A stretch of DNA of 6,670 nucleotides from Acidobacteriota bacterium (GCA_026706225.1 JAPOZE010000191.1:1-6670), one strand, 5' to 3'. Positions 1 through 5,577 are shown, counted from the first letter of the stretch. The notes: a model not told the origin generated them from the letters alone. Made by a program: numbers and translations.

Positions 1-18
1 AAACTGAGCGGCACGCAA

Positions 19-53
19 CGGGAGTGCATGCGGGCGGGACGCCCGCGCTCCCG
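19..53. repeat. GC-rich imperfect palindrome (REP-like)
   Basis: The inner stem is a perfect 7-bp pair, GCGGGCG (30-36) with CGCCCGC (40-46), around a GGA loop. An outer arm CGGGAGT (19-25) pairs with GCTCCCG (47-53), with one G-T wobble. The arms are separated by a 4-base bulge on the left side only. No T-run follows on either strand, so this is not a typical intrinsic terminator. It resembles the small extragenic palindromes scattered through GC-rich environmental genomes, but no second copy is visible in this window, so repeat status is inferred. Confidence 0.5.
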
Positions 54-104
54 GGGGGCGCCTCCTCCCATCGCTTTTGCTCCTCGAGGGGCGCGCGCCG
101 GCTT

Positions 105-122
105 GCAGGGCCGCAGCCCTGC
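105..122. repeat. Perfect 7-bp GC-rich hairpin
   Basis: GCAGGGC (105-111) and GCCCTGC (116-122) are exact reverse complements around the tetraloop CGCA. There is no T-tract on the + side. It could be part of the same palindromic element family as 19-53, or a weak terminator of a gene to the left. I can only support that the hairpin exists. Confidence 0.45.
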
Positions 123-193
123 CGATGCGGCAGAGCCGTCACGTATTTTGATTGTGTGCCAAACTACCGGTGAAGAGACCCGGCAAGCCGCCC

Positions 194-1024
194 ATGTCCG
201 ATCTCGGCCGCATCGCCATTGTGCTGGTGGAGACCAGCTCCCCGGGAAACCTGGGCTCGGTGTCCCGTGTCATGAAGAACATGGGGCTGGACCGGCTGAT
301 CCTGGTGGACTGCCGGGCCGATCTGACCCAGGAAGCGCGGCAGCGGGCCCGGGGCGCCGACGATCTGCTGGAAAAAGCCGTGCGGACCAGCGGGCTGGGT
401 TCGGCCCTGGAGTCCTTTCACCTGAGCGTGGCGACCAGCTCGCGGACCGTCAGATGGTTCGATCGATCCCTTCAGCCACGGGAGATGGCAGCCAAGTTGA
501 ACCGGCTGGGGCCCGGCCACCAGGTTGCCATCGTCTTCGGGCCGGAACGAACCGGCCTCACCAATGAACACCTGCAGTACTGCCACTGGCAGGTGAGGAT
601 TCCCACCGCCTCCGGATTCCCCTCCCTCAATCTGGCCCATGCGGTGGCCATCGTGGCCTACGAGCTCTCCCAGGGCCTGTCGGCGCCCCCGTGCAAAGGG
701 GATCGGGTTCTGGCGGAACTGGGGCAGATCGAGGCCTTCTCTCAAGATCTGGAAGGATGCCTGAAGGAAATCCAGTTCCTCAAGAAGCAGAATCCCCAAG
801 AAGTCATGATGACCCTGCGTCAAATGCTGGCGCGAGCTTCGCTCGACAACCGCGACGTCCGTATTCTGCGGGGAATCCTGAGGCAGTGGAAGTGGTACGG
901 GCGGAGCAAGGGGATCCACGAAGACTCAGGGGGAAAAGCGTTATCCACGAAGGGACACGAAAGACGACGAAGGGACACGAAGGGGTTGGAGAATACTCGA
1001 AAGGGATACGCCAAGGGCGAGTAG
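194..1024 (+). CDS. trmJ: TrmJ-type tRNA (cytidine/uridine-32) 2'-O-methyltransferase
   Basis: This is a SPOUT/SpoU-class methyltransferase that uses S-adenosylmethionine to 2'-O-methylate ribose, in TrmJ at tRNA position 32 in the cytoplasm. The product is 276 aa. The N-terminus IVLVETSSPGNLGSVSR (residues 9-25) is TrmJ motif 1, and R25 aligns with the catalytic Arg23 of E. coli TrmJ. VAIVFGPERTGLTNEHL (111-127) is motif 2, and PSLNLAHAVAIVAYEL (143-158), with the S-L-N core, is motif 3 of the SAM-binding knot. The segment around DVRILRGIL (221-229) matches the family's C-terminal helix. I chose ATG 194 because it puts motif 1 at the usual distance from the N-terminus; in-frame GTG 170 and TTG 152 are alternatives, and none has a strong Shine-Dalgarno site. 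E. coli TrmJ is about 246 aa. The excess here lies at the C-terminus, where residues 251-263 are encoded by an interspersed repeat and form a basic, low-complexity tail. The family is clear; specificity for position 32 is inferred. Confidence 0.9.
   Translation: MSDLGRIAIVLVETSSPGNLGSVSRVMKNMGLDRLILVDCRADLTQEARQRARGADDLLEKAVRTSGLGSALESFHLSVATSSRTVRWFDRSLQPREMAAKLNRLGPGHQVAIVFGPERTGLTNEHLQYCHWQVRIPTASGFPSLNLAHAVAIVAYELSQGLSAPPCKGDRVLAELGQIEAFSQDLEGCLKEIQFLKKQNPQEVMMTLRQMLARASLDNRDVRILRGILRQWKWYGRSKGIHEDSGGKALSTKGHERRRRDTKGLENTRKGYAKGE
944..982 (+). repeat. CACGAAG-type interspersed repeat, copy A
   Basis: A 39-base element built from roughly 10-base units ending in CGAAG or CGAAA (TCCACGAAG, GGACACGAAA, GACGACGAAG, GGACACGAAG). 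It matches the reverse complement of 5491-5529 at 36 of 39 positions. A shorter relative, ATCCACGAAG, occurs at 914-923 and again at 943-952. The element lies inside the 3' end of trmJ, occupies exactly 13 codons and is translated as a Lys/Arg-rich tail. Confidence 0.85.
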
Positions 1025-1054
1025 CGGACGTCGTTGGACGGGTGCCGGAACGGT

Positions 1055-1083
1055 TTTACATTGCACCGGTAACTGAATATACT
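1055..1083 (+). promoter_or_regulatory. Sigma70-type promoter for the aminotransferase gene
   Basis: TTTACA (1055-1060) and TATACT (1078-1083) each match the -35 and -10 consensus at 5 of 6 positions, with the optimal 17-base spacing. The pair sits in the only AT-rich part of the spacer between trmJ and the aminotransferase. Transcription would start near 1090, giving a leader of about 65 nt before ATG 1155. I found no clear operator. It suggests that the aminotransferase is transcribed separately from trmJ. Confidence 0.65.
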
Positions 1084-1154
1084 CTGCTTCCGGCGGGGCC
1101 CTGAATGGGTCGCCTGATAGCCTGAAATGACGGGAATTGACGCGGGGAGAGACG

Positions 1155-2327
1155 ATGAGACTAGCCAAACGGGTCGGGCGCCTTTCGCCCTCGCCGACCA
1201 TGGCGGTATCGGAAGAGGCCAACCGCCTTCGCTCCGAAGGTCGAAGCGTGGTGGACTTCAGCATCGGTGAGCCCGACTTCAACACGCCCGACAACATCAA
1301 GGGCGGAGGACACCGGGCCATCGACGACAACTTCACCCGCTACACCTCGGCGCCGGGCATCAAGGACCTCAGAGAAGCCGTGGTGGAGAAATACCGCCGC
1401 CAGTATGGGGCCGACTACTCCGTGCCCGAGGTGGTGATCTCCTGCGGCGCCAAGCACACCTTGTTCAACCTGGCCTTCGCCCTGTTCGAAGAAGGGGACG
1501 AAGTGCTGCTGCCCGTTCCCTACTGGGTGACCTTTCCCGAGCAGTTCAAGATGGTTGGAGCCGTACCGGTCGAGGTCATGACCCGGGAGGAGGATGACTT
1601 TGTCCTCAAGGCGGCGGCCCTGGAAGCCAAGGTAACCTCGCGCACCCGGGCCATGGTGGTCAACACGCCCAACAATCCTACCGGCGCCGTCATTCCCGCC
1701 GACGAGATGGACCGGATCGTGGACCTGGCCCTGGACCGGGATCTGATGATCATCTTCGACGAGTGCTATGAATTCTTCGTCTTCGACGGGAACCGGCACA
1801 CCTCGCTGGCCCGGTATGCCGATCGCGCCAGGCATGTTTCCCTGCTGGTCAACACCGCCTCCAAGACCTATGCCATGACCGGATGGCGCATCGGATACCT
1901 GGTGGCTCCCCGGGAAGTCGCCAGGAGCGTCAGCAACATCCAGAGCCACAGCGCCAATCCGGCCTCGGTTTCCCAGAAAGCGGCCCTGGAGTCCATCCTC
2001 GGCAGCCAGGACTCGGTGTCACAGATGATTGCGGAGTATGAGCGCAGGCGGCGCTTCGTGGTGGAGCGGCTCAACGGCATGCCCGGCCTGAGCTGCGCCA
2101 CTCCGGGGGGCGCCTTCTACGCCTTCCCCAACATTTCCAGCTATTTCGGAAGCGAGGTGAGGGACTCGGTGGAATTTTCCACCTGGCTGCTGCGTCAGTC
2201 GGGGGTGGCGGTGGTGCCGGGTTCCGCCTTCGGCATGGAAGGCCACGTGCGCATTTCCTTCGCCACCAGCATGGAGAACCTGGTGACCGGCATGGACCTT
2301 ATGGAACAGGCCCTGGCCGGGATGTAA
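1155..2327 (+). CDS. Class I PLP-dependent aminotransferase, probably aspartate aminotransferase
   Basis: A cytoplasmic fold-type I aminotransferase. The likely reaction is aspartate + 2-oxoglutarate to oxaloacetate + glutamate. The product is 390 aa, normal for the Igamma (Thermus/Rhizobium) type. The N-terminal arm carries IGEPDFNTP (37-45). NNPTG (173-177) contributes the cofactor-binding Asn; FDECY (201-205) supplies the Asp that contacts the pyridine nitrogen and a Tyr. SKTYAMTGWRIGY (236-248) holds the Schiff-base lysine K237 and the phosphate-binding R245. R366 in VRISFA binds the substrate alpha-carboxylate. PYWVTFPE (122-129) resembles the active-site segment of Thermus aspartate aminotransferase. 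ATG 1155 is preferred over TTG 1137 because GGGGAGAG (1144-1151) is a good ribosome-binding site just upstream of it. The gene has its own promoter candidate and is convergent with the permease. Sequence alone cannot exclude activity on prephenate, aromatic or other amino acids. Confidence 0.9.
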   Translation: MRLAKRVGRLSPSPTMAVSEEANRLRSEGRSVVDFSIGEPDFNTPDNIKGGGHRAIDDNFTRYTSAPGIKDLREAVVEKYRRQYGADYSVPEVVISCGAKHTLFNLAFALFEEGDEVLLPVPYWVTFPEQFKMVGAVPVEVMTREEDDFVLKAAALEAKVTSRTRAMVVNTPNNPTGAVIPADEMDRIVDLALDRDLMIIFDECYEFFVFDGNRHTSLARYADRARHVSLLVNTASKTYAMTGWRIGYLVAPREVARSVSNIQSHSANPASVSQKAALESILGSQDSVSQMIAEYERRRRFVVERLNGMPGLSCATPGGAFYAFPNISSYFGSEVRDSVEFSTWLLRQSGVAVVPGSAFGMEGHVRISFATSMENLVTGMDLMEQALAGM

Positions 2328-2329
2328 CC

Positions 2330-4099
2330 CTACCGGGCGCGATGCCTGCCGGCAACGATCAGCCACACGACGGTCGCCGCAATCAGCAGGACGATGAACG
2401 TTCCCGGATTCAGCCAGCCTTGCCGGGAATGCCAAACGATCCCATAACCCAGAGCACCCGCCAGCAGGGCATAGGTGGTGAAGGGAAGCAGGGTCAGGCG
2501 AATGATGGCGCCCTCCTTGCCGACCAGCCCGGCCACCGCCGAAGCCGCCACCACGTTGTGAACGCAGATCATGTTGCCGGCGGCTCCGCCTACCGCTTGC
2601 AGGGCCACCATCCATATCGGATCCGCTCCGATGCGTTGCCCGACTCCATACTGGAACAGGGAGAACATCATGTTGCTGACGGTGTTGCTGCCGGCCACGA
2701 AAGCCCCCAGGCCGCCGATGAAGGGGGCGAAGATGGGCCAGGCGGTCTGGGCCAGGGCAGCCACGCCGGCGGCCAGCACGATGGGCATCTTGTCGTAGCC
2801 GGCCGCACCGCCGTCCGAGTTGATGAATACCTGCACCATGGGGACGGTGAAGACGAGGGCGACCGAGGCGGCTGCGGTGGTCCTGGCCGATTGAATCCAG
2901 ACCTCCCGGAAGCGGGAGAAGCTCAACCGGTGAGCCCAGCAGGTCAGGACTGAAACCAGCAGGAATATGCTTCCGGGTAGGTAGAGAGGCTGCACGCGGG
3001 CCGAGATCCCGGTGTCCAGGATGTGCGGGAAGGAAAGGGTCCAGGCCCGAATCCATTCCTGAAAAGGAAGAAATCCCAGTCGCGTAAGCACCAGCAGCAG
3101 GCCCACCAGCAGATAGGGCGTCCAGGCTCGCAACAGTCCCATGGGGCGAGCCGGCGGCTCCTCCTTCAGACCCACCGATCCGGTCCAGTGGCCGGGCCAG
3201 TGTTCCGGCGCATCGAAATCCCAGCGATCCTCGGGACGAGGCATGAAGATGCCTCTCCTGGCGGCAAAGATCACCAAGGCCAGGCCGATGAGCCCCCCGA
3301 ACAGCGAGGGGAACTCGGGACCCAGAAACCTGGCCACCAGCAGATAGGGCAGGGTCATGGCGAAGGCGGCCATCAGGGCAAAGGGCCATACCCGCAATCC
3401 CTCCGCCCAGGATCGGTTCTTGCCGAAGAAGCGGGTCATCAGAGCCACCACGAACAGGGGCACCAGGGTCCCGGCGGCGGTGTGCAGCAGCGCCACCCGG
3501 AAGCCGATCTCGGAGAGGAATCCGTTCCAGTCGGCGAATCCGGCCTGCAGGGCAAAAGCCTGGATGGAGGCATCGGCCGCGAGCCCGCTGTTGACGCCGA
3601 TCAGGATGGGGGTTCCCACCGCTCCGAAGGACACCGGTGTGCTCTGAATGATCATTCCGGCCATGACCGCGCCCATGGCGGGGAATCCCAGTCCCACCAG
3701 CAGAGGGACGGCGATGGCCGCCGGTGTCCCGAAGCCGGCCGCCCCTTCGATGAAGCTGCCGAACAGCCAGGCGATGATCACCACCTGAATCCGCCGGTCG
3801 GGGGTCACATGAGTGAAACCGCTTCGGATAGCCTTAATGGCGCCACTTTGCCGCAGAGTGTTGAGGAGCAGGATGGCTCCAAAGATGATGTAGAGCAGGG
3901 TAACGGCAACCACCAGGCCGTTGATGGAAGCCGCGGCCACCTGCCGCGCCGGCACTTGCCACACCAACAGGCCCAGTGCGGCGGTTACCAGGTAGGCGAT
4001 GGGCATGGCCCGGCGGGCGGGCCACCGCAGCAGCACCAGCAGCAGGGCTACCGCAACGATGGGAAGGGTGGCCAGCAGAGAGAGCGTGAAGGGTTGCAA
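2330..4099 (-). CDS. lldP: L-lactate permease family transporter (LldP/LctP)
   Basis: An inner-membrane secondary transporter of the lactate permease family, whose characterised members import lactate (and, for GlcA, glycolate) with protons. The product is 589 aa, slightly longer than the usual 550 or so. Hydrophobic segments cover nearly the whole length, starting at residues 5-24 and ending at 568-583, consistent with 12-14 spans; a hydrophilic stretch at 285-322 is probably a loop. Family motifs are FGSFIEGAAGFGTPAAI (113-129), GAVGTPILIGVNSG (159-172), FVAGSNTVSNMMF (467-479) and AAGNMICVHNVVAASAVAGLVGKEG (506-530). The GSNT motif at 470-473 differs from the GSDT of E. coli LldP. The start is TTG at 4099: AGGTG sits 5 bases upstream (complement of 4105-4109), while the next Met (residue 32) would remove the first span. 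No lactate dehydrogenase or regulator is adjacent. Family is firm; substrate is inferred. Confidence 0.88.
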   Translation of the reverse strand: MQPFTLSLLATLPIVAVALLLVLLRWPARRAMPIAYLVTAALGLLVWQVPARQVAAASINGLVVAVTLLYIIFGAILLLNTLRQSGAIKAIRSGFTHVTPDRRIQVVIIAWLFGSFIEGAAGFGTPAAIAVPLLVGLGFPAMGAVMAGMIIQSTPVSFGAVGTPILIGVNSGLAADASIQAFALQAGFADWNGFLSEIGFRVALLHTAAGTLVPLFVVALMTRFFGKNRSWAEGLRVWPFALMAAFAMTLPYLLVARFLGPEFPSLFGGLIGLALVIFAARRGIFMPRPEDRWDFDAPEHWPGHWTGSVGLKEEPPARPMGLLRAWTPYLLVGLLLVLTRLGFLPFQEWIRAWTLSFPHILDTGISARVQPLYLPGSIFLLVSVLTCWAHRLSFSRFREVWIQSARTTAAASVALVFTVPMVQVFINSDGGAAGYDKMPIVLAAGVAALAQTAWPIFAPFIGGLGAFVAGSNTVSNMMFSLFQYGVGQRIGADPIWMVALQAVGGAAGNMICVHNVVAASAVAGLVGKEGAIIRLTLLPFTTYALLAGALGYGIVWHSRQGWLNPGTFIVLLIAATVVWLIVAGRHRAR

Positions 4100-4166
4100 G
4101 GCGGCACCTGCGTGATCAGTGGGTTTCTTCGCCCTTTCGGTCTTTTGGTGAAAAAAGGCTGTCTAA

Positions 4167-4214
4167 CCACCAAAGGCACAAAAGTCACAATTTATGTTTT
4201 TGTGCCTTTTGTGG
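4167..4214. repeat. Long inverted repeat, CACAAAAG type
   Basis: The left arm 4167-4183 (CCACCAAAGGCACAAAA) and right arm 4198-4214 (TTTTGTGCCTTTTGTGG) pair at 16 of 17 positions around a 14-base AT-rich loop. Each arm is made of 9-10 base units of the form xCACnAAAG, a cousin of the CACGAAG repeats at 944-982 and 5491-5529. No T-run immediately follows on either strand, so it reads as an interspersed repeat rather than a terminator. It lies between two divergent genes, where no terminator is needed. Confidence 0.75.
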
Positions 4215-4282
4215 CCAATTCCGGCAAACGTTCCACCAGAATGAGGGCCCAAATCCATGAAATTCTTCCATCGCCACGGTGG

Positions 4283-4315
4283 ACTCGGACACACTGACGC
4301 GAAACCGAGTTTTTT
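4283..4315 (+). terminator. Terminator-like hairpin upstream of ilvC (possible attenuator)
   Basis: ACTCGG (4283-4288) pairs with CCGAGT (4305-4310), and two G-T wobbles could extend the stem outwards. The loop is 16 bases. The stem runs directly into a T-tract that ends at 4315, so the T-tract lies on the + strand side only. No + strand gene ends to its left. It would therefore act either on a leader transcript of ilvC, as an attenuator, or on stray transcription coming from the left. The stem is short and the loop large, so strength is doubtful. Confidence 0.4.
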
Positions 4316-4343
4316 GAAGGCAAGCGATGGCTTGGTGTAACAT
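4314..4343 (+). promoter_or_regulatory. Weak promoter candidate for ilvC
   Basis: TTGAAG (4314-4319) and TAACAT (4338-4343) each match the consensus at 4 of 6 positions, with an 18-base spacer. If real, transcription starts near 4350 and the leader is about 95 nt, and the terminator-like hairpin just upstream would insulate ilvC rather than attenuate it. The match is weak and could be chance. Confidence 0.25.
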
Positions 4344-4445
4344 GGGCAGCATCCATGGGCCGGAATGGGAGTTGTCCCGTTCAGGGAATCAAGGACCCGC
4401 GAACCTGTTGCCGGACCCAATCCATATCCAAGCGAGGACGCGTCA

Positions 4446-5447
4446 ATGGCGAAAGTTTATCACGATGAAGATGCAGATCTGGCCCACCTGAAGGAAAAGA
4501 AAATTGCCATCATCGGCTACGGCAGTCAGGGACATGCCCATGCCCTGAATCTCAGGGACAGCGGACTGGAGGTGGTGGTCGGGCTCTACGAGGGGAGCCG
4601 CTCCTGGGCCAAGGCCGAGGGCGAAGGCCTCCAGGTGGCCACGGTGGAAGAGGCTTCGGCCCAGTCCCAGGTGATCATGATCCTGGTTCCCGACCAGACG
4701 CAGCGGGCGGTGTTCGAGGACTCCATCAAGCCGCACATGTCGGCTGGGAAGACCCTGATGTTCAGCCACGGTTTCAACATTCACTTCAGTCAGGTGGTGC
4801 CGCCGCCGGAGGTGGATGTCTCCATGATCGCTCCCAAGGGCCCCGGGCACATGGTCCGACAGGTCTACCAGGAGGGAGCGGGTGTTCCGGCCCTGGTTGC
4901 CATCGAGCAGGATGCTTCCGGCCACGCCCTAGACGTGGCGCTGGCCTACGCCAAGGGGATCGGCGCGGCTCGGGCAGGGGTGATCGAGACCACCTTCAAG
5001 GAGGAGACCGAAACCGATCTCTTCGGCGAGCAGGCCGTGCTCTGCGGGGGGACTTCCGCCCTGGTGAAGGCCGGATTCGAGACGCTGATCAAGGCCGGCT
5101 ATCAACCCGAGGTCGCTTATTTTGAATGTCTTCACGAGATGAAGTTAATCGTCGACCTCATGTATCAAGGCGGCTTGTCCTACATGCGCTATTCCATCAG
5201 CGACACCGCCGAGTACGGCGACTACACCCGGGGGCCCCAGATCGTCGACAAGCATGTGCGGGAATCCATGCAAGAAATCCTGGAAAATGTCTGCAACGGC
5301 AATTTCGCCCGGGAGTTCATCCTCGAGAACCAGTCGGGGCGGGCCTCCATGAACGCCAATCGGCGCCGTGAGGCCGAGCATCCCATCGAGCAGGTGGGCA
5401 AGGGCCTGAGGGACATGATGAGTTGGATGAACAAAACCGACGGATGA
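4446..5447 (+). CDS. ilvC: Ketol-acid reductoisomerase, class I (IlvC)
   Basis: A cytoplasmic enzyme of valine, leucine and isoleucine synthesis. It isomerises and reduces 2-acetolactate or 2-aceto-2-hydroxybutyrate to the dihydroxy acid, with Mg2+ and NAD(P)H. The product is 333 aa, the usual class I (short) length. The Rossmann domain starts with [13 protein letters not shown] (24-36), and the cofactor-specificity loop is GLYEGSRSW (46-54). Active-site residues visible are H108 in SHGFNIHF, K131 in [10 protein letters not shown]191 and E195 in ETDLFGEQ, E227 and E231 in FECLHEMK, and S252 in [15 protein letters not shown] 4446 is preferred over the upstream in-frame ATG 4365 because it gives the family N-terminus ([12 protein letters not shown]) and has GAGGA (4434-4438) 7 bases upstream. 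Acetolactate synthase (ilvBN) and leu genes, frequent neighbours, are absent here. Tyr48 sits where many class I enzymes have Arg or Lys; this may bear on NADPH/NADH preference. Confidence 0.97.
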   Translation: MAKVYHDEDADLAHLKEKKIAIIGYGSQGHAHALNLRDSGLEVVVGLYEGSRSWAKAEGEGLQVATVEEASAQSQVIMILVPDQTQRAVFEDSIKPHMSAGKTLMFSHGFNIHFSQVVPPPEVDVSMIAPKGPGHMVRQVYQEGAGVPALVAIEQDASGHALDVALAYAKGIGAARAGVIETTFKEETETDLFGEQAVLCGGTSALVKAGFETLIKAGYQPEVAYFECLHEMKLIVDLMYQGGLSYMRYSISDTAEYGDYTRGPQIVDKHVRESMQEILENVCNGNFAREFILENQSGRASMNANRRREAEHPIEQVGKGLRDMMSWMNKTDG

Positions 5448-5450
5448 GGC

Positions 5451-5466
5451 AGTGGTCAGTGATTAG
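5451..5466. repeat. Short CAGTGATTAG-type element after ilvC
   Basis: AGTGGTCAGTGATTAG begins 3 bases after the ilvC stop and contains two imperfect AGTGRT units (AGTGGT, AGTGAT) separated by one base. It resembles a family of short spacer repeats (CAGTGATCAGTGAT-like) that I recall from environmental genomes, often close to CACGAAG-type repeats, as here. Only one copy is in the window, so repeat status is inferred. Confidence 0.35.
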
Positions 5467-5490
5467 CAGAGACAGATTTTTTCGGTTTTT

Positions 5491-5529
5491 CTTCGTGGCC
5501 CTTCGTCGTCCTTCGTGTCCCTTGGTGGA
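5491..5529 (-). repeat. CACGAAG-type interspersed repeat, copy B (inverted)
   Basis: Read on the - strand, this 39-base block matches 944-982 at 36 of 39 positions. Its units are TCCACCAAG, GGACACGAAG, GACGACGAAG and GGCCACGAAG. It lies wholly in the spacer between ilvC and the next gene. The two copies are about 4.5 kb apart in opposite orientation. Confidence 0.85.
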
Positions 5530-5542
5530 CAACTCTTTTTTT
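5516..5542 (+). terminator. Possible weak terminator of ilvC
   Basis: TGTCC (5516-5520) pairs with GGACA (5527-5531) around a 6-base loop, followed after a few bases by a run of seven T (5536-5542). The stem is only 5 bp and overlaps the end of repeat copy B, so this may be incidental. No stronger candidate is seen between ilvC and the next gene. Confidence 0.25.
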
Positions 5543-5577
5543 GTTTCGGTAGGGCTCTAGCGTATCGGAAGCCATCC

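Larger units (their letters stand above)
1..193. other. Intergenic spacer upstream of trmJ
   Basis: No coding region can be supported here. Long frames cross it, but their translations are Arg/Pro/Gly-rich and look like no protein family. It contains two GC-rich hairpin palindromes, listed separately, then an AT-rich patch (about 144-153) shortly before trmJ. A TGA at 5-7 could end an upstream gene, but too little sequence is visible to say so. I found no convincing -35/-10 pair for trmJ. Confidence 0.6.
4100..4445. other. Divergent intergenic region, permease / ilvC
   Basis: A 346-base spacer without a supportable gene of ordinary size. From the left it holds the permease ribosome-binding site (complement of 4105-4109), an A-run (4151-4156), a 17-base-arm inverted repeat (4167-4214), a terminator-like hairpin reading rightwards (4283-4315), a weak promoter candidate (4314-4343) and the ilvC ribosome-binding site GAGGA (4434-4438). 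A 16-codon frame at 4194-4244 is discussed in the findings. The frame of ilvC stays open back to ATG 4365, but that extension does not resemble the enzyme. Confidence 0.6.

Noticed and set aside
28..567. + strand frame entering trmJ from the left in another phase
   Set aside because: It is Arg/Pro/Gly-rich, includes the GC palindromes, and overlaps the conserved TrmJ N-terminal half out of frame.
164..919. 251-codon - strand frame opposite trmJ
   Set aside because: It is the mirror of trmJ, which has all three SpoU motifs on the + strand.
914..984. Short tandem units as a possible CRISPR array
   Set aside because: Units are about 10 bases with no unique spacers of regular length, and they are degenerate.
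2019..3389. 456-codon - strand frame crossing the aminotransferase 3' end and the permease
   Set aside because: It overlaps two well-supported genes in another frame, has Arg/Gly/His-rich low-complexity translation and matches no family I recognise; it is a by-product of high GC.
4167..4214. Inverted repeat as an intrinsic terminator
   Set aside because: It lies between divergent genes and neither strand has a T-tract directly after the stem; the nearest - strand T-run is about 10 bases away.
3023..4297. Long + strand open frame (424 codons) opposite the permease
   Set aside because: Its translation is rich in Gln, Gly and His, as expected from the complement of Leu/Ala/Pro-rich membrane codons. 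It has no domain-like pattern, while the - strand frame has clear lactate permease motifs.
4365..4445. N-terminal extension of IlvC from ATG 4365
   Set aside because: The 27 extra residues do not resemble the enzyme, and a good ribosome-binding site precedes ATG 4446, which gives the standard N-terminus.
5516..5560. Promoter for the last gene from TGGACA (5526-5531)
   Set aside because: The -35-like hexamer is good, but no acceptable -10 hexamer lies 16-18 bases downstream.
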